DNA from: an uncultured Clostridia bacterium
GTDB lineage: Bacteria; Bacillota; Clostridia; Christensenellales; Borkfalkiaceae
Assembly: GCA_947629535.1 (NCBI GenBank)
Contig: CANREC010000003.1
Location: 1-57,756 of the forward strand
Direction: 5' to 3'
Length of the DNA stretch: 57,756 bases
In this document: piece after piece, positions 37,579 through 47,780 of the stretch
How the letters are laid out: each line of letters starts with the position of its first letter
Numbering within the stretch: the stretch's first letter is position 1
Translations under genes and position numbers: made by a program
Notes under the pieces: model-generated
The model's database searches: none
Seen by the model: only the letters and a program-made list of their open reading frames with translations
What the model was told of the DNA's origin: nothing

Positions 37579-39168
37579 TCACTTCATGCTCTTGACGGCC
37601 TCTCTGACGATGGGAAGGCCCTCGACATATCTCTTCGCAAAGGCCTCGAATCCCGCAACGTTTTCGGGATCGGGTGCGAGCGTGACGCCCTCGAGCCCGT
37701 CGAACACCTTGTTCTCGAGGTAGTCCTCAAGGCTTTCGCCCTGCGCCTTTTGTATCATGTAATTGGCGAGAATGGCCATGCCCCACGCGCCGCCTTCACC
37801 CGCCGTCTTCATGACGGTGACGGGCGCATTGATGGCCGCCGCAAGATAGCTTTGCCCCACTCTCTCCGTCTTGAAGAGGCCGCCGTGGCCCGTGATGCGG
37901 TCAAGTTTGACGCCTTCTTCCTTCAGCATGATGTCACAGCCGACCTTGAGCGCACCGAAGGCCGAATAGAGATGGCAGCGCATGAAATTCGCGAGATCGA
38001 ACTTGCTGTCCGCCTTTCTGACAAAGAGAGGCCTGCCGTGGTCGACGTTGGTGACATGCTCGTTGGAAATATAGTTGTAGGAAAGAAGGCCGCCGCAGTC
38101 CTTTTCGCCCTTTTCGGAGGCGAAATAGAGCATGTCGTAAAGTTTCCACTTGGGGAGCTCCACACCGAGTTGCTTTGCAAATTCGCCGAAGAGATCGACC
38201 CAGCCGTTCAGATCGGACGTGCAATTGTTGCAGTGGACCATGCCGACAAGGTCCCCGACGGGCGTCGTGACGAGGTCGATCTCGGGATAAGGCTTGGAAA
38301 GTTCCTTCTCGAGCACGATCATCGCAAAGACGGACGTTCCTGCCGAGACATTGCCCGTGCGTTTCTTGACGGAATTGGTGGCGACCATCCCCGTGCCCGC
38401 ATCGCCTTCGGGAGGGCAGAGCGGGATCCCCGCCTTCAGATCGCCTTCGGGATCGAGGATCTTGGCTCCCTCTTCGGTGAGAACGCCCGCATCCTCGCCC
38501 GCAAGCAAGATCTCGGGAAGGATATCCTCTACCTTGAAGGGCACCTTCCCCTTGACGAGTTCATTGAACGCATCGAGCATACGGCGGTTGTATTGCTTTG
38601 TGACGGGGTCGACGGGGAACATTCCGCTCGCCTCGCCGATGCCGATGACTTTCTTGCCTGTGAGTAGCCAATGGACGTAACCCTCAAGCGTCGTCTGATA
38701 GACGATGTCCTTGACGTGGGGCTCATTGTCGAGAATGGCCTGATACAGGTGTGCGACCGACCAGCGTGCGGGGATATGATAGCCGAAAAGCTCGGTGAGC
38801 TTTTCCCCCGCGTAGGCGGCCGTGTTATTTCTCCATGTCCTGAAGGGAACAAGGAGTTTATTGTCTTTATCGAACACCATGTAACCGTGCATCATGGCCG
38901 AAAAGCCGATGGCGCCGATGGTTTCAAGCGTTACGTTGTACTTCTGCCTGACGTCCTCTTTCAAAGTCGCATAGCAGTGCCTGAGGCCGCCGACGATGTC
39001 ATCGAGCGTATAGGACCAAATGTTGCCGATGTGACGGTTCTCCCAATCGTGACTGCCCTGTGCGACGGGCGTGTTGTTTTCATCCACGAGCACGGCTTTG
39101 ATGCGCGTGGAGCCGAATTCGATCCCGAGCGCTGTGCGGCCCGACCCGATTTTTTTGGCGATATCCAT
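37579..39168 (-). CDS. FGGY-family carbohydrate kinase (ribulokinase-like)
   Basis: [62 protein letters not shown]; in the araAD cluster. Confidence 0.85.
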   Translation of the reverse strand: MDIAKKIGSGRTALGIEFGSTRIKAVLVDENNTPVAQGSHDWENRHIGNIWSYTLDDIVGGLRHCYATLKEDVRQKYNVTLETIGAIGFSAMMHGYMVFDKDNKLLVPFRTWRNNTAAYAGEKLTELFGYHIPARWSVAHLYQAILDNEPHVKDIVYQTTLEGYVHWLLTGKKVIGIGEASGMFPVDPVTKQYNRRMLDAFNELVKGKVPFKVEDILPEILLAGEDAGVLTEEGAKILDPEGDLKAGIPLCPPEGDAGTGMVATNSVKKRTGNVSAGTSVFAMIVLEKELSKPYPEIDLVTTPVGDLVGMVHCNNCTSDLNGWVDLFGEFAKQLGVELPKWKLYDMLYFASEKGEKDCGGLLSYNYISNEHVTNVDHGRPLFVRKADSKFDLANFMRCHLYSAFGALKVGCDIMLKEEGVKLDRITGHGGLFKTERVGQSYLAAAINAPVTVMKTAGEGGAWGMAILANYMIQKAQGESLEDYLENKVFDGLEGVTLAPDPENVAGFEAFAKRYVEGLPIVREAVKSMK

Positions 39169-39288
39169 TTCCTTCCCCCTATTGTTTTTGTACGCACCCG
39201 TACATGTGTATTATAAGAGAATTCGCCCCAAATTTCAATAGGTAGGCGGAAATTTTTTTTGGAATTTTTCTCTCCGTAAGACGAGAAA

Positions 39289-39308
39289 CCGCCGCATTGC
39301 TGCGGCGG
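39289..39308 (-). terminator. Hairpin downstream of mscS
   Basis: CCGCCGCA-TTGC-TGCGGCGG perfect stem followed by TTTC on the minus strand. Confidence 0.55.
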
Positions 39309-39324
39309 GATCTTTCGTTTCTGT

Positions 39325-40305
39325 TTATTTTTTCTGATCCATGTGAACGTCGACCTGCGGGAAAGGAACGGAGATGCCGTTCTCCTCGAACACCGTCTTG
39401 ATGGCGCCGCGCATCTGGCGCTGGGCGGCAAAGAAATCGTTCTCATTGCACTTTGCGCCGAAATGGAGATTCACGCTCGAATCGGCGAGTTCTTCCACGC
39501 CGTTGAAGTCGATGTCGGAGATGAGCGACGGGCACATATCCTTGATCTTGGCCTTGTTGGCCTCAAACACTTCTTTGACCTTCTGAAGATTTTCTTCATA
39601 GGGAATACCGACAAGCACAGTCGGATAGGAATCCTCTCTGCTCTGGTTGACGAAGATCTTGATGGTCGAGTTGTTTGCGACACGGATATCCCCGCTGTAG
39701 TTGATGAGCTTGGTGTTGCGGATGCCGATCTCCTGCACGGTGCCGCGCCAACCGTCGATGGTGACGATATCCCCCACCTGCAACGTCCCGTCGCAGACGA
39801 GGAAGATGCCCGCGACGACGTCGGCAATGAGGCTCTGCATGCCGAGCCCGACGACGAGGGTGAGAACGCCCGCGCTTGCGATGAGCGCACCGACATTCAT
39901 GCCCCAGACAGCGAGCACTGCGATGACGCAGACGACCCAGATGACGACCTTGACGATGCTGCCGACAAGTTTCCCGATCGTGATCCTTCTCGGCGTGCCT
40001 TTGAAAACAGCCTTGAGAATGGAGCCGACGATGTACAGGACAAGCAATGTGACAAAGAGGACTTGCGCCGTATTGATGAGTTTGGGAATGATCGAGTAGA
40101 TGAATTTGAGAAGAGGGCTCATCACAAGCGGGTTAAGTATATCCGGATTATCCGGGTCCCTTTCATACAGGGGGAACCACCCGTCCACGGAGTCGTTGAT
40201 CTGGTTGTAGAACACAAAGCTGAGCACTGTGATCGCAGCAAAGACGACGAGCAGGATAAGGCCGATCGTAAACGTCTTGTTGCCTTTTTTCTGTGTATTT
40301 TCCAT
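39325..40305 (-). CDS. MscS-family small-conductance mechanosensitive channel
   Basis: GVLTLVVGLGMQSLIADVVAGIFLVCDGTLQVGDIVTIDGWRGTVQEIGIRNTKL. Confidence 0.93.
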   Translation of the reverse strand: MENTQKKGNKTFTIGLILLVVFAAITVLSFVFYNQINDSVDGWFPLYERDPDNPDILNPLVMSPLLKFIYSIIPKLINTAQVLFVTLLVLYIVGSILKAVFKGTPRRITIGKLVGSIVKVVIWVVCVIAVLAVWGMNVGALIASAGVLTLVVGLGMQSLIADVVAGIFLVCDGTLQVGDIVTIDGWRGTVQEIGIRNTKLINYSGDIRVANNSTIKIFVNQSREDSYPTVLVGIPYEENLQKVKEVFEANKAKIKDMCPSLISDIDFNGVEELADSSVNLHFGAKCNENDFFAAQRQMRGAIKTVFEENGISVPFPQVDVHMDQKK

Positions 40306-40440
40306 AGATTACCTTTTACCTCCGAAGTGTATTATAGCTTGTCCGTGAGAGCTTGTCAAGAAATTAACAAATATTATTTTGCAAAAGTTTTTTTCACGGT
40401 TATGCGCGACTTTGGAGAGCTGTTCCGCGTCAAAGGGGCA

Positions 40441-40466
40441 TAAAAAAGCGCGGGAGACCCGCGCTT
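40441..40466 (-). terminator. Intrinsic terminator of spoIVA
   Basis: Minus strand AAGCGCGGG-TCT-CCCGCGCTTTTTTA. Confidence 0.92.
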
Positions 40467-40469
40467 GAT

Positions 40470-41936
40470 TCAAAGCAATATACAGATGACGCCGCCCTTG
40501 CCCTCGTTGACGATACGGGTGACGGTCCGCCGCATCTTCTTTCTGACGGCCTCGCCCATGGCACGGTTCTTGAGCGAAAGCTCTTCCCCGAGCATCTCCT
40601 TGAGCGTCTTGCCGAACATGTTGGTCTCCCAAGCGCGGGCGGGTTCTGTCTCCATCCCCTCCTGCAGCTGTTTGGCGAAAGCCTCGCTCTGCTGTTCGTT
40701 GCCGAGCGCGGGCCGCACTTCTCCCTTGACATCCACGCGGATGATGTGGTAGCTCGGCGCGTCTGCCTTGAGGTCCACGCCGACCCTGCCGCTCTTTTTG
40801 ACGACCGTCGGCTCGGCAAGGCTCATCTCGTCGCCGAGGGGCGGGACGATGCCGTAGCCGAATTCCTTGGCGTCCTCAAAGGCCTGCCCGACACGCTCGT
40901 ACAGTTTCTTGGCCTCGGCGAGATGGCTGCAATAGCTCATGAGCGTGAAATCGTCCTTGATCTCCTCGCCGCACTGCCCCGAGAGAACTTCATAGAACGC
41001 CCCCTCTTTGGCCTCGATCTTGCAATGTGCCTTGCCTGTCGCCGCGTCGATCTCGAGAGACACGGGCGGAAGGAGACGGCTGCTGTCTGCATACATGGTA
41101 TCGAGGAGAGCGCAGTCGCTCATCTTGCATATCTTCGGCGCAACGGCCCGAATGCCTGAGAGGACTTCGTTGAGAACGGGCGCGTCGGGATCGAGGACGC
41201 GCATCCAGTCGGGAATGTCGATATCGACGGAGAGCACGGGAAATTCATAGAGAATGCGCTCAAGGACGCCCGTGATGTCCTCCGTCGTCATATTTTCCGC
41301 ATTGACGGCGAGAACGGGTGCGCCGTATTTCTCCTCGAGCGAGGCGCGAAGTTCCTCTTGCGACGCGGGAGCGAGACAATTCAGCAGGATGACGTAGGGT
41401 TTTCCGATGCTTTGGAGCTCCTGCGCCGCCTTTTCCTCGGCCGCGACGTATCCCTCGCGGGGAATGCCCGTGACGGAGCCGTCCGTCGTGACGAGAATGC
41501 CGATGGTCGAGTGTTCGCGGATGACCCGCTGTGTTCCCTCTTCGGCCGCCTGTTCGAAGGGCATGGGATCGTCCTTCCAAGGCGTCTTGACGAGGCGGGG
41601 CGCGCCGTCCTCCTCGAACCCGTTTGCCCCTTCCACGGGAAAGCCGACACAGTCGATGAGGCGGACCTTCGCGGTCGCGTCCTTGACCTTGATCTCCGCT
41701 CCCTCTTCGGGAACGAATTTCGGCTCCGTCGTCATGACCGTCTTACCCGCGGCCGACTGGGGAAGTTCGTCCGTGTAGCGGCTCTTTTTGGCAGCGGGCA
41801 CATTCGGAAGCACCAACGCTTCCATGAATTTTTTGATAAAAGTCGATTTGCCCGTTCGTACGGGCCCGACCACGCCGACGAAAATCTCTCCGCCCGTGCG
41901 CGATGCGATGTCCTCGTATACGTTGAATGTTTCCAT
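40470..41936 (-). CDS. spoIVA: Stage IV sporulation protein A
   Basis: METFNVYEDIASRTGGEIFVGVVGPVRTGKSTFIKKFME...GKTVMTTEPKFVP; typical SpoIVA P-loop and C-terminus. Confidence 0.95.
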   Translation of the reverse strand: METFNVYEDIASRTGGEIFVGVVGPVRTGKSTFIKKFMEALVLPNVPAAKKSRYTDELPQSAAGKTVMTTEPKFVPEEGAEIKVKDATAKVRLIDCVGFPVEGANGFEEDGAPRLVKTPWKDDPMPFEQAAEEGTQRVIREHSTIGILVTTDGSVTGIPREGYVAAEEKAAQELQSIGKPYVILLNCLAPASQEELRASLEEKYGAPVLAVNAENMTTEDITGVLERILYEFPVLSVDIDIPDWMRVLDPDAPVLNEVLSGIRAVAPKICKMSDCALLDTMYADSSRLLPPVSLEIDAATGKAHCKIEAKEGAFYEVLSGQCGEEIKDDFTLMSYCSHLAEAKKLYERVGQAFEDAKEFGYGIVPPLGDEMSLAEPTVVKKSGRVGVDLKADAPSYHIIRVDVKGEVRPALGNEQQSEAFAKQLQEGMETEPARAWETNMFGKTLKEMLGEELSLKNRAMGEAVRKKMRRTVTRIVNEGKGGVICILL

Positions 41937-42020
41937 AAAATCAGCACCTCCGCCGTTCATGGATATGATATGGCGGAGGATGCGGAATTATGAATCGAAA
42001 ATGAAAAATCGGGCTCCCGC

Positions 42021-42108
42021 GCTCATTCTGAGGGCGTAGCCCGAAGAATCTATTTAGAACTCAGAGTCCGTAGGTTTGCTGGGATCCTTCGCTGCGCTCA
42101 GGATGAGC
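42021..42108. repeat. Dispersed palindromic repeat (REP/MITE-like hairpin)
   Basis: GCTCATTCTGAGGGCGTAGCCCGAAGAATC ... GGATCCTTCGCTGCGCTCAGGATGAGC; two arms are near-perfect reverse complements. Confidence 0.75.
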
Positions 42109-42154
42109 GGGGCAGGCTCAGGATGAGCGGGGCGGGAGAGCCGAGGGAAACGGA

Positions 42155-42949
42155 TCAATCCAGATTATGGATCTCACGGTAGTAGGGGTCGGAGGACCAG
42201 TCCCGCTCGCGGGTGTATTCGCCGCCGAGGGCCTCGATCGCGTATTTCAGTTCCTGATATTCAAGATAATTGATGTCGTCCCGATCGATGACTTCGAGGA
42301 GCGCAGGCAGAGCGCGCACATCGCCGTAGGCGGCAAGATAGCTCGCGTGCATGGGGATCTCATTGCTCGTCCTGAAGGCATTGAGAAGGAGCGAATACAC
42401 TCTGTCGTCCCTCTCCTTACAGCGGGAGAGGATCTCGAGCATCAGTTCGGTCTCGACGCCCTCCTCATAGAATTTCAAGGCGCGTTCCTTCGAGACGTCG
42501 GCGGCGGCCTTCAGCTGTTCGGTGACGGCGTCCTTGAGCTCGCTGTCCCCGCTCGTGCGCAGGATCCTGAAATAGGCGTCGAAGGCCTTTTCGCTCGCTC
42601 CCGCAAGGTTGACGGCAAGGAGCAGAAGTTCCTCATCGTCCGTATCCATCAGACCGATGAGGGCGTCCGAACATTCCCGCCTCTCGAGCTCTTTGCAGAG
42701 AAAATCGGGAACGGGGACCCCCTCTCCGACGTAGCGGCGGAGGGTATCGGCAAGCTCCTCGTCCGACATGTCGGCAAAATATCCCTTCGGGGTATTCCCG
42801 ACGGATGGGATGTTGATGTCGCCGAATTGCTTATAGAGTTTCGGAATGATGCTCTCCCACTGTTTTTCGGAATACTTGCCCGCATTGCGCTGCATGTACT
42901 CGGAGAGTTTTTCGTCGAAAAGGGCATCAAAATCGATGAGTTTTTTCAT
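42155..42949 (-). CDS. HEAT-like repeat protein, unknown function
   Basis: 264 aa, helical repeats, directly upstream on the strand of the SpoIVA region. Confidence 0.6.
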   Translation of the reverse strand: MKKLIDFDALFDEKLSEYMQRNAGKYSEKQWESIIPKLYKQFGDINIPSVGNTPKGYFADMSDEELADTLRRYVGEGVPVPDFLCKELERRECSDALIGLMDTDDEELLLLAVNLAGASEKAFDAYFRILRTSGDSELKDAVTEQLKAAADVSKERALKFYEEGVETELMLEILSRCKERDDRVYSLLLNAFRTSNEIPMHASYLAAYGDVRALPALLEVIDRDDINYLEYQELKYAIEALGGEYTRERDWSSDPYYREIHNLD

Positions 42950-42956
42950 GGGTACC

Positions 42957-44609
42957 TCACATCAGGAAATCTAAAATCTCCTGCGTAACATAGCGGTCGG
43001 CGTCGAACATATCGCAGATGTCGTCCAAGGTCTGAAGGCTGCCTTTGAGCCGCGATTCACGGTAGATGGCAGACGCCAGTGCGGCGCGTTCGTTCATATA
43101 CCGCCATGCGCCCGCATCCTCGAGCGCCGCATAGAGGTCCTCTGCGGCCGCGCAGATCTTCCCCTCGTTGTCCTCGCCGAGAAGTCCGTACTTCGAATAG
43201 ACGTCGGCGAAGGCGTCGAGGAATTCCTTCGACTTCCGCTCCCCGATGTCGATGGTGTGGGTAAAGAATTCCCGATACAGGTTGATAAAAACCGTGCCGA
43301 AAGATTCTTCTTCGTTGCGGGCGGTGAACTCATGGAGAATGGCGAATTTGACGAGATCGCTGCCCATATAGTCGAGGAGCTGCTCTCTCAAAAATCCGTC
43401 GTAGCGGGTGCGGCCCGCCACCTTCACCGCGAGCATCTGGAACTTCTCGTCCCTTCCCTCAAGCTCGTCGAAGGCGATGCGGAGATAAAATTCGAGGTCA
43501 GGCATTTCGGAAAGCGCGGGGATGTCCTCGTCGTCCGCCTTACAGATCGCAAGAAAGAAATTGGCGATGCGCCTGTACTCTGCCGGCGGCATGCGATAAA
43601 AATACCCCATCTCAAACTCTTTTTCGTCGCCGTCACGGACGCGGCGAAGATGTTGGAGATAGTATTTCGCGACGGCTTTGCGGGGGAAAATGGTCGTCAG
43701 CGTCTCCAGAGCGCCGATCGCCTCGTCGATCTTCCCCAAATGATAGCTCGCAACGGCAAAGAAGTAGAGGATATTTTCATCATAGGGCAGACGGATCTTG
43801 AGCCTTAAAAGGATCTTGTAGGCCTCCTCGTCGAGGCCCGTCTCGCACAGCGCCGTTGCGATGCGGTACAGATCGTCCGTCGCGTCCGTCTGAAGGGCCG
43901 AAAGTCTTTTTGCGACACTCTTCGCACGGTCTTTGTTCCCTCTCGCGCCCAAAACGGCGATATACGTCGTGAGCGCCTGTACATTGTCGGGATAGGCGTC
44001 CAAAAGGGCGTCACACTCCTTCTCCGCCTCTTCCTCTTCCCCCATCATGAGGAGACACATTGCGGCAAGCCCCGCCGCGGAAGGATGGTCGGGACTGCTC
44101 TCATCGACTTCGAGAAGGCGTTCGCGCGCCTCCTTGAGCCCCCCTTCCCGCATGAGATCAAGTCCCTCCTTGAGGGCCTCTGGATCCAGCTCGCCGACGA
44201 CATGAAGGCGCGGAGGCTCTTCCTCGGGGTCGAAGTTATCGAGAAATTCCGTAAATTCTTCGATCTCATCATCGGGATCGTCGGGATAGGCACGGGAATA
44301 ATAGAAGGCCGACTGAAATTCATTCCCCATATTCAGAAACACGATCGATAGGCCTTCGTAGCCCTCCGGGAAATCCGCCTCGTTGCAGACATCGAGGAAA
44401 CGGAACCATGCGTCGGCGGCAAGGCTCCACTGTTCAAGGTCCTCATAGATGTCGGCGTAGAGCGCCAGTGCGTCCGCGCTCGGCGGATAGAGCTCCGCCC
44501 GTTTGTTGAGCATGGTGAGCGCGCCGAAATAATCCTTGCTATCCAAGCGTCTCTCAGCGCTCTGTATCAAGAATTCGTCACTTAAATTCCATGTCTTGAC
44601 GTCCTTCAT
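42957..44609 (-). CDS. Tetratricopeptide repeat protein
   Basis: DALALYADIYEDLEQWSLAADAWFRFLDVCNEADFPEGYEGLSIVFLNMGN; repeated TPR-like helices. Confidence 0.8.
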   Translation of the reverse strand: MKDVKTWNLSDEFLIQSAERRLDSKDYFGALTMLNKRAELYPPSADALALYADIYEDLEQWSLAADAWFRFLDVCNEADFPEGYEGLSIVFLNMGNEFQSAFYYSRAYPDDPDDEIEEFTEFLDNFDPEEEPPRLHVVGELDPEALKEGLDLMREGGLKEARERLLEVDESSPDHPSAAGLAAMCLLMMGEEEEAEKECDALLDAYPDNVQALTTYIAVLGARGNKDRAKSVAKRLSALQTDATDDLYRIATALCETGLDEEAYKILLRLKIRLPYDENILYFFAVASYHLGKIDEAIGALETLTTIFPRKAVAKYYLQHLRRVRDGDEKEFEMGYFYRMPPAEYRRIANFFLAICKADDEDIPALSEMPDLEFYLRIAFDELEGRDEKFQMLAVKVAGRTRYDGFLREQLLDYMGSDLVKFAILHEFTARNEEESFGTVFINLYREFFTHTIDIGERKSKEFLDAFADVYSKYGLLGEDNEGKICAAAEDLYAALEDAGAWRYMNERAALASAIYRESRLKGSLQTLDDICDMFDADRYVTQEILDFLM

Positions 44610-45472
44610 GTTTCCTCCCCGAAAAGACGCTCGATATCCTCTTTTGTGAATGTATGGTCTGTATTGCAATAGTGGCAATGGACGCAGATGCGGCCTTGCT
44701 CTCTCAGAAGGGCATAGGCGTCCCGCTTGCCGAGGGAGAGAATGGCGCTCTCCGCACGTTTTTTGGAACAGTGACAGCGGAACAGGACTTCCCGCGCGTC
44801 ATAGGGCCCGTCCGTGAGCATTCTAAGCACACCCTTCGCCCCTTTCTCCGCGATGAGGGAAGAGAGGCGGCCGAACTTTCCGATCTCTTCCTCGCAGAAG
44901 GAGACAGCTTCCTCGCCAGCACCCGGTAAGGGTTGCAGAAAGAGGCCGCCCGCGCCCAAAATGGTTCCGTCCTTCACTTTTACGCCGAGGGCAATGGCTG
45001 TGGGCCGCTGTTCGCTCGTCAGAAAATAGGCCGAAAAGTCCTCGGCGATCTCGCCCGAAACAAGCTGGCTTGTCCCCGTAAAGGGGAGCCCCGTTCCCTC
45101 GTCGGAGACGACGGTCAGAGTGCCGTCCTTCCCGACAAAGCCGCCCACGTCGAGCTTGCCGTCCGCACGGGGCGGGAGCCCGACGCTCGGATTTTCGACA
45201 AAACCGCGCATACGGAGCCCGCTGTCGCCCGCGATGCATATTTTGCCGCCGGGGCCGCCGCCGTTGACCGTGACCGCAAGGGAGCTGTTCTCCCCCTTCA
45301 GCCAGCTGCAAAGGTACGCGACCGCCGTAAAGGTACGGCCGAATGCGGCCGCCGCAACGGCGGAAAAGCCGTGGCGAGTTGCCGCTTCCTGCACAGCGGA
45401 AGTGCTGTCTATGACGGCAAGGGAGACCTTTCCCCCTTGGATCAGCGTCTTTAAGATGATACTTTTTTGCAT
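44606..45472 (-). CDS. hslO: Redox-regulated chaperone Hsp33 (HslO)
   Basis: C-terminal zinc motif FRCHC...CVHCHYCNTDHTF (CxC...CxxC region) and GGGPGGKICIAGDSGLRMRGFVENP. Confidence 0.95.
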   Translation of the reverse strand: MQKSIILKTLIQGGKVSLAVIDSTSAVQEAATRHGFSAVAAAAFGRTFTAVAYLCSWLKGENSSLAVTVNGGGPGGKICIAGDSGLRMRGFVENPSVGLPPRADGKLDVGGFVGKDGTLTVVSDEGTGLPFTGTSQLVSGEIAEDFSAYFLTSEQRPTAIALGVKVKDGTILGAGGLFLQPLPGAGEEAVSFCEEEIGKFGRLSSLIAEKGAKGVLRMLTDGPYDAREVLFRCHCSKKRAESAILSLGKRDAYALLREQGRICVHCHYCNTDHTFTKEDIERLFGEET

Positions 45473-46182
45473 ATAAAATTCAGCCTGTCGCTTTGAAACG
45501 TATTTTCGCCGAGATGACCTTCGACCTCAACGGCAAACCCCGCCGCCGAAAGCGCCGCCAGAAGGGCGTCCCTTTTGTGGATGTAGCGGATATGCCTTTC
45601 GTCATAGCGGCGGAAGAGCTCCCCTTCCTTGACGAAGAGCGTGACGTCCGTCTCCACGCGATCTTTCTTCAAAGTATTGAACTCGATATAGGTGACGTCA
45701 TCCCTGTCGTCTCCGAACATATTATTTGCAACTTTTTCGGTAAGCTTGTACTCGGAGCTGACGTCGAACCAAAAGAGCCCGCCCCTTTCAAGGCGTCCCG
45801 CGATGCGTTTGAATGCCGCGGCAAGTTTCTCCTGCGGAAGGTAATTGATGCAATCGTTGGCGGATAGGATGAACGCATACCTGTCGGGCGATCTGAAGTT
45901 CGCCGCGTCCGTCTTGTAAAAGGGAATGGAGAGCCCCTCTTCCCGCGAGAGCCGAACGGCCTTTGAGAGCATTGCCTCGGAGAGGTCTCCGCCCGTCATC
46001 TCAAATCCCGCCCGTTGCAGGGCGCGGGTGAACGTCCCGTTTCCGCAGCCGAGGTCAAATCCCTTTTTCCCCGCATTGCGCTTTCTCAGACCCTCAATAA
46101 AATACTGCGACCACTTTTGATAGTCGCAGTCATCGTTCAGAAATTCAAACCATTCGGCAAGATGATCGTAAGCCTGCGTCAT
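45451..46182 (-). CDS. Class I SAM-dependent methyltransferase
   Basis: FDLGCGNGTFTRALQRAGFEMTGGDLSEAMLSKA. Confidence 0.88.
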   Translation of the reverse strand: MTQAYDHLAEWFEFLNDDCDYQKWSQYFIEGLRKRNAGKKGFDLGCGNGTFTRALQRAGFEMTGGDLSEAMLSKAVRLSREEGLSIPFYKTDAANFRSPDRYAFILSANDCINYLPQEKLAAAFKRIAGRLERGGLFWFDVSSEYKLTEKVANNMFGDDRDDVTYIEFNTLKKDRVETDVTLFVKEGELFRRYDERHIRYIHKRDALLAALSAAGFAVEVEGHLGENTFQSDRLNFICKKVSS

Positions 46183-46185
46183 TGT

Positions 46186-47511
46186 TTACTTGCGCGGCAA
46201 CATCTTGGGGCGGCGCATTTTCTTGTTCCGATCCTTCTTTTTCTTGCCGCCGTCCTTGCCGCTCTCCTCTTCGCTCAATGCCGCCTCGAGCTCGTCAAAC
46301 TCCTTGTTGTAGGCGACGTACTGCTCGTCGTCCTTGTGCTCCTCTTCATAGGCCTTGACGTCCTCAGCCATGGCTTCCTTGCTCTCGCGAAGTTTTTTCA
46401 GGTCCTCTCTCGAGAAGGAATCGGGAAGTTCATAGAGATCGGCGCCCTCGTCGATGGGCTTGACGGGACGGGAGACAAGCTTGCTCCTGCCGTTCAGAAC
46501 CATCTGCTTTCTGTATTCGCGCATGGCGGCGCTCTGCTCCTCGGTGACGGTCGTGGCGTTCATCGTCCCGCTCTCCTTGTTGTAAAGCCCTCTGCCCGTG
46601 GCGATGCCGAAGTTGGGGTTGACAAATTTATCGAATGCCCACTGGCTGTAATCGAGCCAGACGAGTCCCGTATAGGAAAATCCGATGAGGAGAAGGAACA
46701 GGATGCCGACGATCCCGAGGAAATTCAATCCCCCGAAGATGACAAGGAAGTAGGGCCACAGTGCGAGCGCCGCAAATAACACCGTCTGCGGGAAGGTGCC
46801 GATCGTCATCACGACGGCGTTGCGGAAGAGCGACCAAGGGCCCTGCTTATAGTTGATGCCGAGGGAGATCATCCAAAGGCATACAAGGATCATAAACGAG
46901 ACGATGATATACCCGACGACTTTGGAGGCGACCATCCACCCCGCACCCGCCGCATCGGTCGCAACGTAGAAATCGGCAAGGTCCCCCATCACGCGCGCCA
47001 CAAAGAGCACGACCGTAAACACGAGGACGGCCTCAAGGACATTCAAGAAATTTCGCTTGATGCCGCGGACAAAGTCGTTTGCAACGAAAATCCCCTCCGT
47101 CCAGATGAGGTTGCGGATGATATAGAATCCGCCCGAAATGCCAAGCCCTGCGATGATCCCCGCGGGTATGAACATGGAGAAGAAGATGATATCGCTCTGC
47201 AATACCATTGCCTGTGCGTCCCCCACGATGTCGGGGACATAGGGGAAGGACGGGCCGAGACCTGCGCCGAAGGCTCCGCTCATGCCCGACGTCCCGATCT
47301 GAAGAAAGCGCCAAACGATGATCGCCGCAACGGGGAGACATGTGACGAGAATGAGGAGATTGACGAGCATGAGGCGCCCGAATCGTCCCTTCAGAATATC
47401 CCAAAACAAGCCCCAGCGGCTCGTGGGGAGCGTGCTCCTTGCATAGTCCTCGGGACGTTCCTTCCCGATCAGCCAACGGGCGACAAGCCCCCTTTTTTCC
47501 GTATCTGCCAT
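46186..47511 (-). CDS. Multi-pass membrane protein, DUF624/YesL-like
   Basis: RWGLFWDILKGRFGRLMLVNLLILVTCLPVAAIIVWRFLQ plus several TM segments and charged C-terminal tail. Confidence 0.6.
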   Translation of the reverse strand: MADTEKRGLVARWLIGKERPEDYARSTLPTSRWGLFWDILKGRFGRLMLVNLLILVTCLPVAAIIVWRFLQIGTSGMSGAFGAGLGPSFPYVPDIVGDAQAMVLQSDIIFFSMFIPAGIIAGLGISGGFYIIRNLIWTEGIFVANDFVRGIKRNFLNVLEAVLVFTVVLFVARVMGDLADFYVATDAAGAGWMVASKVVGYIIVSFMILVCLWMISLGINYKQGPWSLFRNAVVMTIGTFPQTVLFAALALWPYFLVIFGGLNFLGIVGILFLLLIGFSYTGLVWLDYSQWAFDKFVNPNFGIATGRGLYNKESGTMNATTVTEEQSAAMREYRKQMVLNGRSKLVSRPVKPIDEGADLYELPDSFSREDLKKLRESKEAMAEDVKAYEEEHKDDEQYVAYNKEFDELEAALSEEESGKDGGKKKKDRNKKMRRPKMLPRK

Positions 47512-47780
47512 TTTTAGCTCCGAATTTCTCTGTTCGTCAACGGCCTTCATCGGCCGTAGAGATATTATAACGCAAATCGCAAAATATTTCAACGGAAAAG
47601 CGGATAATTCTTCTAAAAAGTTATTTTTTTCATAAACATGTTCCTTTCGGGGGGAAAAGAGAGCGCAGAGGCCCGCTCTCCCCCGAAACTCCCCGATACC
47701 TGCCCTTCCTGCCCGAAAAATTCTTGCATTTTCCCCTTCTCTATGCTAAAATGGTTTCGATAATCGATCCGGAGAAAAAC

